From Elephas maximus indicus (Eukaryota > Chordata > Mammalia > Proboscidea > Elephantidae): 64,000 bases of DNA. Made by a program: the position numbers and the translations under genes. Positions 36,756 through 47,696 of the stretch are shown one piece after another. The stretch is from contig NC_064823.1 of the NCBI RefSeq assembly GCF_024166365.1, forward strand, positions 17,540,924 through 17,604,923. The letters run 5' to 3'. The notes beneath the pieces are model-generated. The model was not told where the DNA came from. It did not search any database and saw only the letters and a program-made list of their open reading frames with translations. Position 1 is the first letter of the stretch; each line of letters opens with the position of its first letter.

Positions 36756-37015
36756 ACAAGAACTATCATATGACTTAGCAATTCCACTCCTATGTATATA
36801 CCCGAAAGACTTGAAAGTAGTGACTCAGAGACTTGTACGCCAATGTTTATTGCAGCACTATTCACAATAGCCAAAAGGTGGAAACAAACTAAAGGCCCAT
36901 CAACAGGTGAATGCATACGCAAGGTGTGGTACATAGATACAATGGGATATTACTCAGCCAGTAGGAGAAATAAAGTCTCGATACATGCTACAATATGGAC
37001 AGTTTGGAGACATTT

Positions 37016-37163
37016 CAAACCAAACCCATTGCTGCTGATTCCGACTCACAGCGGCCGAGTGGAACAGCCCCATACGGTTTCCTAGGAGCGCCTGGTAGAT
37101 TTGAACTGCCAACCTTTTGGTTAGCAGCTATAGCCCTTCACCATTACTCCACCAGGGTTTCCT
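37016..37163 (-). mobile_element. AfroSINE, short form, inside L1
   Basis: Antisense: AACCCATTGCTGCTGATTCC, GGAGCGCCTGGTAGATTTGA, TCCACCAGGGTTTCCT. Confidence 0.9.
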
Positions 37164-38308
37164 TGAAGATATTACGCTGAGTGAAACAAGTCAATTACAA
37201 AAGGACAAATATTGTATGACCTCACTTATATAAAAAGACAAGAAAAGACAAATGTATAGAGATCAAAATTTATTAGTCGTTACCAGGGGCAGGAGGGAGA
37301 TGGTGGGGAAGTTATTACTTATGGAATATTTAGTTTCAGTTTACAGTGATGGGAAACTTGCATTAAGGGTAAGGTTTACACAGCCAGTTATTATAATTGT
37401 TGTCAATAAGTTGTATACCTGTAAAAAGCTGAACTGGCAAAAGTTGTGTGATGGGTATATTTGTAATGACAAAAACAAACAAAAAAAGGCTGCTTCTGTA
37501 CAAACAAACACCTTACGAGATTTGGTTCTTTAGTTTGGAGGTTTAGGGTCATGGTTTCAAGGGACATCTTAGTTAATTGGCCTAATAACGTATTCAGTGC
37601 TTCTGTTCTACCCCTAGTTTGTTGCATAGTCCCTGGAGTCCTAAGAGCTTACAAGCAACCATCCAAGTCACAATAACTGGTCTCTATTCACCTGGAGCAA
37701 CAGAAGAAGAGTCAGGAATAGCAGGAGGAAATGGATATGTGGACAATTGCCTCCATGAACAACTGTCTCCTTTGCCGTGAGACCAGAAGAACTGAATGGT
37801 GCCTGGATACCATACTTAACATTTTGGTCAAAGATTCTTTAGAAGAATCCTGATCAAAAGGGGGAAAATGCAGAACAGAATTTCAAATTATCATCAACTC
37901 CAAACTTTCTGGAGCCATGAAAGCTGGATGAACCCCTGAAATTATTGCCCTGGATAATCTTTAAACCTTAAACCAAAAATATCCCCTGAAGTCTTCTTAA
38001 AACCATATTTTAGCTTAACTAGTAAAGCATGTCTGCTTTGACCATGATGCTCTTTTAAGATCTCTTCATATGGCATCAAATTGACAACAGCAACTCAAAA
38101 GAGTAGATAAGAACCTTAGGGGGAAGTGAGTTTATATTAATGGGGGAGAACAACTCAGAAAAGGAATATAAGAATGGTTGTATAACTGAAAAAATGTAAT
38201 CAATGTCACCAAATTGTACACATAGGAACTGTTGAATTGGTTTATGTTTTGCTGTGTATATTCTCAACAACAAAAATAAATGATTAAAAAAATAGTATTT
38301 TCATCTTT

Positions 38309-38676
38309 TGTTGTTAGTTGTCGAGTTGACTCCGACTCATGGCTCCCCCATGCCCATTCCTGTGAGATGTTGCCCATTCCTACGCCATCTTCATGATCAC
38401 TGGCATGCTTGAGTCTACTGTTGATTTCCTACCTAGGGGGCTCATCTTCCAGCATTGTACCTGACAATATTCTGTTGTGATTCTAAGATTTTCATTGGCT
38501 GATTTTCCGAAGTAGAATGCCAGCCCTTTCTTCCCAGCCTGTCTTAGTCTGTAAGCTCCATTGAATCTGTCCACCATGCGTGACCCGATCCTGCTGAAAT
38601 ACCAGTGGCATAGCTTCCAGCACCACAGCAACATGCAAGCCACCACAGTACAACAAGATGACAGGCAGTAGATGCT
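38309..38676 (-). mobile_element. Non-autonomous RTE derivative, second copy
   Basis: Same architecture as 9507-9900: RTE 5' sequence (TGTGGTGGCTTGCATGTTGC on the minus strand) joined to the RTE 3' end, ending in CAACTAACAACAAAA. Flanks TCATCTTT (38301-38308) and TCATATTT (38677-38684) suggest an 8 bp duplication. Confidence 0.8.
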
Positions 38677-38856
38677 CATATTTAACCCTACACAAATCTT
38701 AATGTTATTATAGTATTTATTTACTAATAACTAAGCAGCTTGGCAGTGAGCTAACAAGGTTATCATGAGTTGTAGAGACACATGACAGAAATGCAACAGT
38801 AACTGATGTAATTATATGATATCACCACAAGGTGGAGTAAGAGCTCTCCAAAACAG

Positions 38857-38907
38857 ACACAGACACACACAGACACACACATACACTCACAGACACACAC
38901 ACACAGC
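38857..38907. repeat. (CA)n-type microsatellite
   Basis: Imperfect CACAGACACA / ACACACACAC repeat. Confidence 0.9.
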
Positions 38908-39359
38908 CCTCATCTTTCAAAAGTCTATGGATCTGACTTATTCCATTCTGCCATCTAGTGGCAATTTAAGGTATTATTCTCTTGGATCGGTCTTCTATGC
39001 AAGAATTAAAAACAAAAAGTTTCATAACAGCTAAATCAGTTGAAGGGTTAATCGCAGAGAGAAAAATGGTAACATGACTTACTATAATGCAAGCTGAGGC
39101 ATGGGAGAATGTGAGAGTAGAGCCTCAAACTGATAAAACAAGTTTAAAAAATAAAATCTATTTTAAAGCTAAAATTATAATGTATTTTAATATATAGTTT
39201 TCTTCCCTTCCTCAATTCTTTTAATATAAAGATTATTATATACTTCCAAGGATGGCTTTAACTACTTCCTGAAAAGAACAAGGAGTTTGGATTTAAACAT
39301 TTTTAAAGTTGTCTTTTTTGAAAATTGTACAAAATCATCTGAAAGGATGATTTTCTTTG

Positions 39360-39555
39360 AGAGACCATTGAGTCGATTCTGACTCATAGGGACCCTAGAG
39401 AACACAGTAGAACTGCCCAATACGGTTTCCAAGTCTGTAAATCATTACAGAAGCAGACTGCCACATCTTCCTCCCTTGGAGCAGGTGGTGGCTTCGAACA
39501 GCTGATCTTTTGGTTAACAGCTGAGTGCTTTAACTACTGTGCAACCAGGGCTCTT
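39360..39555 (-). mobile_element. AfroSINE, long form
   Basis: Antisense: GAGTCGATTCTGACTCATAG, AAGCAGACTGCCACATCTTC, GTGCAACCAGGGCTCT. Confidence 0.92.
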
Positions 39556-39639
39556 TAAGGTCTCTAGAGACATAAATTTTGGGTAGGGCCATTTAGATTT
39601 ACAGTCAGTGGCTTATTTTCTTTCACTGAAGAACACTGC

Positions 39640-40440
39640 TTTTATTTGCTTGACTTTTATATTTGGAATTTCTTTAAGGGGCATATAAAATGTGCCCCCA
39701 AAATGTACATACAATGTCAAACATACATAAGGAAAATTAAAAGCCAAGAGTTAGTGTTCTTGACAGTAAAAGAGCTCCATATACCAATCAGAAAAAGAGC
39801 ATCACTCCAAAAGGAAAACAAAGGATATGATCAAGCAATCTACAAATAATATAGTTAGTAAACATTAAAAATTATCACTCATTAGTAAACTGATTATAAT
39901 GCTGACATTAATAAGATAAAAATCATATTTGTTTCTCAACCTAACAGAAAGAAATATAAACTGTGCAACCCTGCTACAAGGCCCTAAATGGGAATATTCT
40001 TCTACTTAGAATTTCAACCTCTGGTATTTATTCTGGGAAATAACTCAAAAAAAAAAAAAAAAACCCATAAGGATATTATTAATCAAATTGTTGTTTATAA
40101 AAGCCAAAACCTGGCCACAAACTGAACTCTAACAATAGGTGACTAGCTAATAAACTACAGTGTATCCATCTCCTGGAATACCATGAAGCCATTAAAAGTC
40201 ATGGTGTGGGTTGCCCTAAGTCGGAACAGACCCAGCAGCAACTAACAACATCAGAAATATTAATGACATCAGAAAACGCTCACCCCTGTTAGTGAAAAAA
40301 AAAAAGTATGTTGCAACACTGTATGTACAGCATGATACCAATTTTGGATTTTTCTTTTTTAAAAAGGTGCTTTATTTTCTTCTTTGTGCTTTTCTAAACT
40401 TCCCAATGTATACTTATTAAGTTTATAAGTCAAAATAATA
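39640..40440 (+). mobile_element. Old L1 3' end
   Basis: Contains L1 ORF2 C-terminal signatures (TTGTTTATAAAAGCCAAAAC; CTGGAATACCATGAAGCCAT) and a poly(A) run at 40048-40064. A 45 bp AfroSINE tail fragment lies at 40204-40250. The frame at 39646-39849 is a relic. Confidence 0.6.
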
Positions 40441-41169
40441 TGATAAAATTATTAATTAATACATATGTCAAAATTCTTGATTCATATATAAAAAATATAC
40501 AGTTTTCCAATTAAATTTACACTTTTTTTTTATATAGATGAGCAGAAATAATCTTGGGTTAAACACAAGTTTCAAGTGTATGTGTTTGACACAAAAAGGG
40601 TATCAAGAAAAATTTCCAGATCATTCCAAGAGACCACTTAAAGCTAATATGCATGGTTTAGAAATTTCTCACTAAAAAGCCAGAACTGCATGTCTACTTG
40701 AGAAAACACATTAAAAATTATTCTAATCCATTAGGTGTTTTGCATCCCATTTCCAACATCTCTAAATAAAATTTTCTAATATTCAAATTTGACTTCTTCC
40801 TAGAATTAAAGCAACAAAACAAGCCCCCAAATATTAAAAATTACAAAACAGCATATTATCATTTGTGCATGGGAGAAAACCTAATGAAAATCTCTTATTT
40901 ACTGATGAACAGCCCATTTATCCAAAGAAGATTGTATGTACTTGAATGTTATTTTTAAGAACAAGACATCCACTCACTTCACTCAAAAAGAAATTTAGTG
41001 TATTTTTACTAGCTGCTTCTGCCTTTACATGAATCATGTTGTGCTAAATAAAAATAGATACGTTTGTAACTGAAACTTCATTTACAAAATATTATGGTCT
41101 TCTATTATCAGAATTTAAATGTTACAGCTTTTCAACTATATTCTAAACAAAAAAATTAAAAATCAATTC
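40441..41169. other. AT-rich, no feature recognised
   Basis: May still be transcribed as an extended LARP1B 3' UTR if the poly(A) signal near 40370 is used. Confidence 0.3.
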
Positions 41170-41189
41170 AGATAATTCAGAATAAGTGC

Positions 41190-41195
41190 TTTATT
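41190..41195 (-). promoter_or_regulatory. Candidate poly(A) signal AATAAA for LARP1B
   Basis: TTTATT on the plus strand reads AATAAA on the minus strand, about 1.05 kb past the stop codon. It sits beside an A-rich run on the minus strand, so it could be coincidental. Confidence 0.35.
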
Positions 41196-41543
41196 TTTTT
41201 TTTAATTCCCACGAAAACTGAAACTATCATTTACATTAGTTGCAATAGCAATAAAAATTAGAAATAAATTTGCTATAACTTTTGGAAATACTTTATGAGC
41301 ATAAAACAAATTTAAAGGAAACAAAGAGGAAAAACTCAGGACTCCTTTTAAATTAACGATAGTCTGCCTACTTGTGACATACCCACTTGCAGATATACAA
41401 ACAGCAGATGCATTCAAAACAGTGCAAGATGTAATTAATTTAGGACAATATTTTAACCAATCCCAACCCAGTTTTCAATTACTTGTGCAAGTTTTTACAT
41501 AGAATCACAAAAGTAAATCTCTCCTATTCAGAAAACTTCACAG

Positions 41544-41643
41544 CAACCCAGCAACTACAGAAACCATGAGGTATGACTAGGGGCCGGGAAAACCAACCCA
41601 GCAACTACAGAAACCATGAGGTATGACTAGGGGCCGGGAAACC
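41544..41643. repeat. Tandem duplication, 2 x 50 bp
   Basis: Two head-to-tail units starting CAACCCAGCAACTACAG begin at 41544 and 41594 and differ at only one or two bases. They lie in the probable LARP1B 3' UTR. Near identity implies a recent duplication or an assembly artefact. Confidence 0.9.
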
Positions 41644-41711
41644 CAAGAGGCAGCGAGCGCCCAGAGTGCAGGGACTTCAGTGTAGCTGCAACCTTGCTAT
41701 ACATGTTTACC

Positions 41712-41740
41712 TCTGGGGGGTGGGGGGCGGGGGGGAAGGT
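41712..41740. repeat. G-rich low-complexity run
   Basis: Runs of 4-7 G separated by single T or C residues. On the minus (LARP1B sense) strand this is C-rich. Confidence 0.85.
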
Positions 41741-42242
41741 TCCCTTTAAACTATACGTCTAAAAGAAAAGTAAACTTACTTCATATTCTTCTTCTGAATT
41801 TAAAAAATACATATGTAATCTTCCTCTGTATTTGACAAGTTTGAGTTGATAGTGGGCTAACTTGGATTCTTTAAGAAAGCTCTACAGAAGAGATGAACAC
41901 GATATACCGTATCTTCTTTAAGAAGTATGAGCTGAAATGTCAGGCATTCCTTGTGCTGTTTTTGTACATATTTAAGGAATGCGGTTCTTATAAACAATGG
42001 CTTTGAAAAAAGAAATACTGAGACCAAAATACATTACTAGAGGATCTCTACAAAAGGTTCCCAAAACGATCCTTCGTGAAATCAGGGAAAACGTTTTTTA
42101 GGATTTGTCTTGCTAGAAAAAATACTACCAGTGCTCGTCCTTTTTCTTTTTTCTGATTCTCACAATTAAGCATCAGAAGGGTTTTCTCAAATAAATACGG
42201 ATGTAAATGTTGATTTCAAGGGCAAACAGCTTTCATAAGAGT

Positions 42243-42488
42243 CTATTTCTCAGGCATTTCACCATTTGTTGAAACCGAGGCGGCACTGTTCTGGGGTAAG
42301 TTGTCACTGGACTCCTGCGAAGTATTCCTTCTGGGAGAGTTTACCAAGGCCTGAAGCTGACTGGCAGATGTAGGCTTAGCAGCATTGGGTGGCTTGGTAG
42401 AGGAATCGGATGGAAGTCTATGATGACTACTCTCCTCACCAGAAGTAGATGAATGTCTTTTTCTTCCAAATTCTTCACTAATAGGGGG
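42243..42488 (-). CDS. LARP1B: LARP1B terminal coding exon with stop codon
   Basis: The acceptor gatttgcag precedes CCC CCT ATT AGT GAA, in phase with the preceding exon. It encodes 81 residues and a TAG stop at 42243-42245. After PPISEEFGRKRHSSTSGEES the protein becomes a Ser/Pro/Asn-rich, probably disordered tail ending NGEMPEK. LARP1 carries a comparable basic, Ser-rich tail just after DM15, but this sequence fits the paralogue LARP1B better. That assignment is from recall of the family, not alignment. The five exons together give 822 bp (273 residues plus stop). The exact C-terminal length in other species was not checked. Confidence 0.88.
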   Translation of the reverse strand, partial: PPISEEFGRKRHSSTSGEESSHHRLPSDSSTKPPNAAKPTSASQLQALVNSPRRNTSQESSDNLPQNSAASVSTNGEMPEK

Positions 42489-43086
42489 CTGCAAATCATG
42501 AAACAAGCACAGTTGACAATTTTACTAAATTGTCAAAATCTAAGGCCAGGCTGGTCCAACAAAGAGGGAAACTAGTTTGGCGCTTTGGTAGATTTTATTA
42601 GTATAACATAAACTTAAAGGCAATTTAAGGTATTAAGCATAAATTTCTTCCCCCAATTAAATCCATTTGGTAGCATTTGCTCATTCTTTCACTCAAGTTA
42701 TTTTTATTAAGCTTCTTTGATGTTTTAGGGCCTAAGATACTCTAGTCCCTTCTTCAACCCTAAACTCCTAACCTAGGCTTGCTTGAGTGTGGTAATGTTT
42801 AACTAACAGATCAATGAAAACAGCAGGGGAAAAAAGAAAAGATACCAAGTCAAATAACCTTCATCAAGTTTAAAGGTTTACCTAGGATTCCGAGGATAAG
42901 GAGAGTATTATTGACAGTATTAAAACATCTTTCAGACACAAATATCCATAAAGCTCCCAAGTTCCCTCAAACTGCAAGGAATAAGAGTGGGCACTGAAAA
43001 TATATCCTACATTCAAAAGAAGCCAGCTTTATAGGCCTTTCCAGTAACAGGGATTTAAGAATCCAGAACCATTTAACACTGACCAA

Positions 43087-43280
43087 CTGCCACTGATTCA
43101 ATTTCAACTCACAGTGACCCTACAGGACAGAGTAGAACTGTCCCACAGAGTTTCCAAGGCTGTAAATCTTTCTGGAAACAGATTGCCACATTTTTCTCCC
43201 TAGGAGCACATTGGTGGGTTTGAATCGCCAACCTTTCGATTAGGAGCTGAGCAATAACCACTGTGCCACCAGGGCTCCTT
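43087..43280 (-). mobile_element. AfroSINE, long form, in LARP1B intron
   Basis: Same orientation as LARP1B: CTGCCACTGATTCAATTTCA, AAACAGATTGCCACATTTTT, CACCAGGGCTCCTT. Confidence 0.92.
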
Positions 43281-44023
43281 GACTAATATTTTCTTTGGAG
43301 GCAAGTTAAGACAATAACCTCCTTTTCCAACCCCCTAGTATATTTAAAAAAGGAAGGCTGAATTCTTAGCTTCTGTTCAGATAGGGCAAGAGTCACTATT
43401 AGAGAGCAGAAACATCTTTGTGACATCTTTGTGACAGAACTGGCTAGATCACTCTAGTAAAATAGCTCTTAATCCCAGCGACACAGGCACCTCTATCAGC
43501 TGGACCTCTGAGCCACCCAACCCATTTACACAAAACTGCAAGGCAAATGAATTCAACAGTAAGCAGAGATGGGTGGCCCTGGCCTTCCTTTCAGCTTCCT
43601 CTATTCTGCTCTTTTTGACTTTTCTTTTTAATTTATTTTAGTTTCTCTTCTTCCCTTTTTTGCTTTATCTTCTTTTGCTCATCCCATTCTTTTTCCTCTT
43701 GAAATCAAATTGTTTAAAGCCTACCACCCTACCTGCACGTATGAACATAACATTCTTGCCCTAATATATTACGGGGCACCCTAAATCCATCAGCACATGT
43801 TACAAAAACTTTATGTGGCTAAAGGTACATTAAAAACTGAGAAATCTGGGGGGATCTGAGTGACAAAGTATACTATTTTTGCACCTGTTTTAAGGTTTGA
43901 TATTACGGCTATGCAAAAAGTTATAAAATAAAAATTCTAAAATTAAAGTTAAAAAAGGCACTGATAAGAGATCAAAATGTACGGGTAATAAAAAGAATAC
44001 AGAAGAAAGGACTTAAAACTTAC

Positions 44024-44151
44024 ATCAACACGGAAGTCTTCTAACCTCTTAAAACTACAGAGGTATTCCTGAAGTTTTGGGTCAACGGACTGCATCTTAG
44101 ATTGAGAATATTTTAGATAAGCCCAAAACTTTTCTAGTCCATAGAGCTGAC
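44024..44151 (-). CDS. LARP1B: LARP1B coding exon (DM15 repeat C)
   Basis: This 128 bp minus-strand exon lies between acceptor gttattag and a strong donor GAT|GTAAGT. Two bases complete Gly, then it reads QLYGLEKFWAYLKYSQSKMQ, SVDPKLQEYLCSFKRLEDFR and VD, ending exactly on a codon boundary. It closes the DM15 region. Family members share the LEKFWA-x-LKYS and DPKLQEYL blocks. The upstream intron (44152-45059) carries a MIR element. The downstream intron (42489-44023) carries an antisense SINE. Confidence 0.92.
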
Positions 44152-44304
44152 CTAATAACAAAGAAGAATATACACTATAAATTATACATAATTTTTAAAA
44201 AATGATTCACATTGAACATGATCCTACCGGTGATTTGGGGACAAACCTTTTATCTCCCAATATACACCTTATCTACATCCTGAAAATAAGACATACCATG
44301 AGTT

Positions 44305-44545
44305 AACAATAACGGCAGCTAACATTTTAACATTTTTATTGAGCATTTGTTATGTAACAGGCATTGTTCTAAGTGTTTTTTATCTACGTAACTAAATTGA
44401 ACATACACGACTGTAAGACAGGTGTTCTTGTGTATGTTACAGGTGCAGAAACTGAAGCTAGCAAGGCCAAGGAACTTGCCCAAGGTCACACAACTACTAA
44501 GTACAGTGAAACCTGTGAGAGCCGGAACTGGCCAGGACTGCCTTG
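44305..44545 (+). mobile_element. MIR SINE in LARP1B intron
   Basis: Near-complete MIR: TATTGAGCATTTGTTATGTA, GGTGCAGAAACTGAAGC, CTTGCCCAAGGTCACACAAC. The plus-strand frames over it are not genes. Confidence 0.9.
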
Positions 44546-45059
44546 TTTCTCCTGGTCTCACAAGTTTTCTGCCTCTGACAGGATGCAGTCTTACCACTTT
44601 CTGTCACTCTCTCTTAGTAGAAAATATTTGAGTTTTCCTTCTCTAACAGGTTTCCTCCTTACACAGGTTTCACGCAGGTTTTACTAGTAGAAATGGGATG
44701 CTGATTTAGGATCCTGCCCAGGCTCTGCTCTTAATACCTGTGCTGTTCCACCTTTCCAAGCATGCCTGCTGATGTTACACAGCATTTTCATTTTTACTAG
44801 AACATCAGTGAGTAGCCATGTTTCTCAAGAGGACAGTGACAAAATACAGCTCCATAAAGGAAACACTCGGGAGCAGCTATTTTCTAGCACTTCACAGAAA
44901 GGGCCTTCTTACTGTATTGTCACCATCCTTCATCAAGAACCGTAAGAGTGGCCTCAAGGTCTTAAATGATCTGTTCTGAAGAAAAAAGTTATTCCCTCCC
45001 TATAAGACTTAGCCTTACAATTCTCAAAGAGAGTAAGTGTTTTTATTTTTATTTTTTAC

Positions 45060-45169
45060 CAGATTCGTAGTCTTTTTTGGTTTCTTCTTGGAAATCCTTA
45101 AAAATTTCTTGTCTGAATTTTTTTTCCAGTCCATAACTATAAAACCTGAATAGACATTCTAATCCATAC
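45060..45169 (-). CDS. LARP1B: LARP1B coding exon (DM15 repeat B)
   Basis: This 110 bp minus-strand exon lies between acceptor tttccacag and donor GTAAAAAA. It completes the split Arg codon and encodes [20 protein letters not shown], then [16 protein letters not shown], ending one base into a Gly codon. The repeated YGLE-x-x-F-R/W aromatic pattern is the DM15 signature. The 1768 bp intron upstream holds a MaLR-type LTR, a partial SINE and other repeat remnants. Part of the exon is visible as an open frame that runs on into the intron, where the apparent C-terminal KK is intronic. Confidence 0.9.
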
Positions 45170-45389
45170 CTGTGGAAAGTAAATAAAAGATTTATAATCA
45201 AAGTTTTGTTATGACAATGCAATATCTCATATGGAGTACAATGGATACAGGTATACATGTTATATAAAAAAAAAAAACACTGAAAAATAAATTTTTAAAT
45301 GTAAGTAATTTTTAATATGCAGACTTTTTATGCTGAGGTGGTACTTAGTAATCTATAGCTGGCTTTGCTGTTTTTGTTGACTCAGCCAT

Positions 45390-45700
45390 AGCACCTCATG
45401 AAAGTACAGTCATGTGTTGCTTAACATCCACAACATATTCAGTGAAATAGGGTGTTATGTGCTTTGGACGTTGTACGAGCACCCTATTATATACAGGCAG
45501 TGCCCAGGTTATGAATGTCTGACTTACAGATAACTCGTACTTAAGCATGAACTGCCATAAAGCCTATTATATTGAAAATATGAGTTAAATACATACAATT
45601 GTTCATAATAATGAACACATGCAGTACTCTGTGTGCCTTGGAAATGTTTCTTAAGTGCTATGTCCACTACGTCCCATTCTTCAATTGGGATTTCTGAACT
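45390..45700. mobile_element. Probable DNA-transposon relic, family uncertain
   Basis: CAGTCATGTGTTGCTTAACA and ATACAGGCAGTGCCCAGGTT are motifs of common mammalian repeats I cannot name with certainty. In the LARP1B intron. Confidence 0.4.
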
Positions 45701-45712
45701 CTATTAGGTTAC

Positions 45713-45845
45713 TAGCTCAGCTGCTAACCAAAAGGTTGGCAGTTCAAGTCCACCAGCCATTCTTCAGAAACCCTATGGGGCAGTTCTACTCTTTCCTATA
45801 GGGTCACTACGAGTCGGAGCAAATCAACAGCACCTAACAACATTA
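45713..45845 (+). mobile_element. AfroSINE, 5' truncated, short form
   Basis: GCTGCTAACCAAAAGGTTGG onward to AATCAACAGCACCTAACAAC. Head missing. Confidence 0.88.
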
Positions 45846-46499
45846 CAACCTTACAGGATCAGGGATGTATATGTGGTCAGGCTTGCCCGAATGGATGTTA
45901 TGCAGTGCTTGACTGTATAGGGGACCTGCAGAATGAGAGGCAGCCCTTGGACAGCTAGAATATAGCTTCTTCAGAAGGACAGAGTATCTCTCCTTATTAT
46001 TTCTGAAGAACAGGTCAAAAACTGAGTAACAAATGAGGAATATTTAAATGTTTCCCAAACCAAGGTTTATAATGGTGCTTGTACATGGTATTAAATACTC
46101 TCGAGCATAATCTTCACTCTACATCAACGCCATATTCTTTTGTCCTGAATCCTAGGTGTGGTTGGTCCACTCAACTATAATAGGACAAACCTAATTAAAT
46201 AGCTCGTAAGAGGCATTCTTGCTTTTGTGTAAGGTATGATTAATATCAGATATTTTGCGAAAAGAATTGTAATCACTAGATAAATCAGAAAGCAAATTTG
46301 TTTTCTCCTGTAACTACCTAGAGAACCTGAGACAAGCTGTGGACAGCTGGCCAGCAAACCACATGGACTCCACCTTCAACTAATGGCAGTAAGCAGAACC
46401 TCTGAGTGGATAAGGACATTAAGACAGCAGAAAAAGGACCATGTCTAGCTGACTCAACTAAAAGATAATACTTGTTGGATAAAGCCATTTTCCTTTAAA

Positions 46500-46815
46500 A
46501 GTTCATGAGTCATGAGAACACTATTTTCTTAACTCACTTGCTCTTAGTAAAGCCATGTTGTGAGCTGCCCTATGGAAGGGCCCACGTGGTGAGACACTGA
46601 AGCCTCCTGCCAATAGCTACATGACTGAGCTTGAAGAGAGGATCCTTCAGCCTGAGCCAAGTCTTCAGAAACTGCAACCCTGTCCAATACCTTTACTGCA
46701 ACTTCACAAGAGACCCTGAGCCAGAAATCCTTAGAAATCGTGCGAAAAAGTTTGCTATTTTAAGTTGTTAAATTTTAGAGTGATTTTCTGTGCAGCAATT
46801 GCCCTAATATAGCCC
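46500..46815 (+). mobile_element. MaLR/MLT1-type LTR fragment in LARP1B intron
   Basis: GCCCTATGGAAGGGCCCACG, AGAGACCCTGAGCCAGAAAT, CAGCAATTGCCCTAATATAG resemble MLT1. It ends about 120 bp before the LARP1B exon at 46938-47082. Confidence 0.7.
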
Positions 46816-46937
46816 CCCCTCCAATTCTCTTGTGCTACTTTCACAGTTCAAAATCAGGGTATTTCATTACTAGGTGGCTATTATTATTATTGTTATTAAA
46901 TTCCTTCCAAATAATAAAATATTACAAAATATTTGAC

Positions 46938-47082
46938 CTGTAATTTTCTTTTGCATCTTCCCAAGCAAGTTCTCTAAATTCCTCATACATTTTTTTATTG
47001 AAGTGATCTCTGAGGAAAAAGGACCAGAAACGAAAGAGGGTATTCATTTCTTGGGACTGGCCAATTCCTAAGCGTTTTCTCT
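46938..47082 (-). CDS. LARP1B: LARP1B coding exon (DM15 repeats A/B)
   Basis: This 145 bp minus-strand exon has no open frame beginning with ATG. It was found by translating between an acceptor (ttctccag before AGAGAAAACGC) and a donor (TTACAG then GTCAAA). Two bases complete the split Glu codon from the previous exon. It then reads [20 protein letters not shown], followed by [20 protein letters not shown] and EDAKENY, ending two bases into an Arg codon. These are the conserved aromatic and basic helices of the DM15 fold. The intron on its 5' side is only 421 bp. The donor has C at +3 (GTCAAA), weaker than its neighbours, but phase is kept on both sides. Confidence 0.9.
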
Positions 47083-47503
47083 CTGGAGAAAGTTAAAATA
47101 ATAAAAGAATTTTTTTTTTTTTATTAAGCATACTTTTTAAAATCAAGACAATAGACATTTTACACAATTTAAAACAAAGAAAGCTGAAACACATTAATCC
47201 TCAAAATATATCTAGGTTTTTTCTAAGCAAAAGACAAATGTTAATCTATTTTCTGACTCGCTGGTCAAATTTTAGGGGAAAAAGCTTATTTTAGAATACA
47301 AAATTAAATTGTAAACATTTGTCACTAGTAACATGAAGAATTAATTTTATTAACATGTTTAGGATACAAAACACATGAAGAAAGAATATATAAGAACATA
47401 TTTACCTAAAGTAATTAACTATGTTAATATTAAATGACAACTTGAATTTTTTAGAATTATATTTTAATTTTAAATACAGCTAAGTAAATAATAGGCATCT
47501 TAC

Positions 47504-47696
47504 CACTTAGGCACCTTCGACGATACTTGTGGTAGACTTGTTGGGTAAAGCCATTTTCCTTCAAAAGTTCGTGGGAAGGATGCTGGAACTTTGGGAATGA
47601 ATGAGGAGTACATCCATAACTTCCCACCAGTGCTGCACCTTCTGAAGGTGAAGTATTTGAACTGCTGTTTGAGGAGGGGGGAAAAAAGCCTTCAAA
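47504..47696 (-). CDS. LARP1B: LARP1B coding exon (start of DM15 region), first of five in window
   Basis: This minus-strand exon is bounded by an acceptor (tttcag before TTT GAA GGC) and a donor (AGTG then GTAAGA). It is 193 bp long, starts in phase and ends one base into a codon. It encodes a Ser/Asn-rich stretch, then GSYGCTPHSFPKFQHPSHEL and LLKENGFTQQVYHKYRRRCL, the opening of the DM15 region of LARP1-type La-related proteins. In LARP1 this region binds the m7G cap and the 5' TOP motif of ribosomal-protein mRNAs in the cytoplasm. For LARP1B the same role is inferred. I prefer LARP1B to LARP1 because of the sequence after DM15 in the last exon. The introns show a real gene rather than a processed copy. 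Earlier exons (including the La module) are not visible in the window and should lie to the right. No start codon belongs here. Confidence 0.9.

Larger units (their letters stand above)
34737..38292 (+). mobile_element. L1 3' portion carrying an inverted RTE and an AfroSINE
   Basis: L1 ORF2 C-terminal sequence is present at 34737-34867 (CTTATACATTGCTGGTGGGA). It resumes at about 36756 (ATATGACTTAGCAATTCCAC) up to 37015, then from 37164 through the 3' UTR to an A-rich end near 38292. It is split by the RTE (34868-36755) and the SINE (37016-37163). Confidence 0.88.
41170..42242 (-). other. LARP1B: Probable LARP1B 3' UTR
   Basis: This non-coding stretch lies directly downstream of the stop codon on the minus strand. 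The best candidate poly(A) signal is AATAAA on the minus strand (TTTATT at 41190-41195), with cleavage expected about 20 bases beyond. A second candidate lies near 40370. The region includes a tandem 50 bp duplication (41544-41643) and a G-rich run (about 41717-41735). Extent is inferred from the signal only. Confidence 0.45.

Noticed and set aside
41544-41643. CRISPR-like direct repeats
   Set aside because: Only two abutting 50 bp units with no spacer, in a mammalian genome: a simple tandem duplication.
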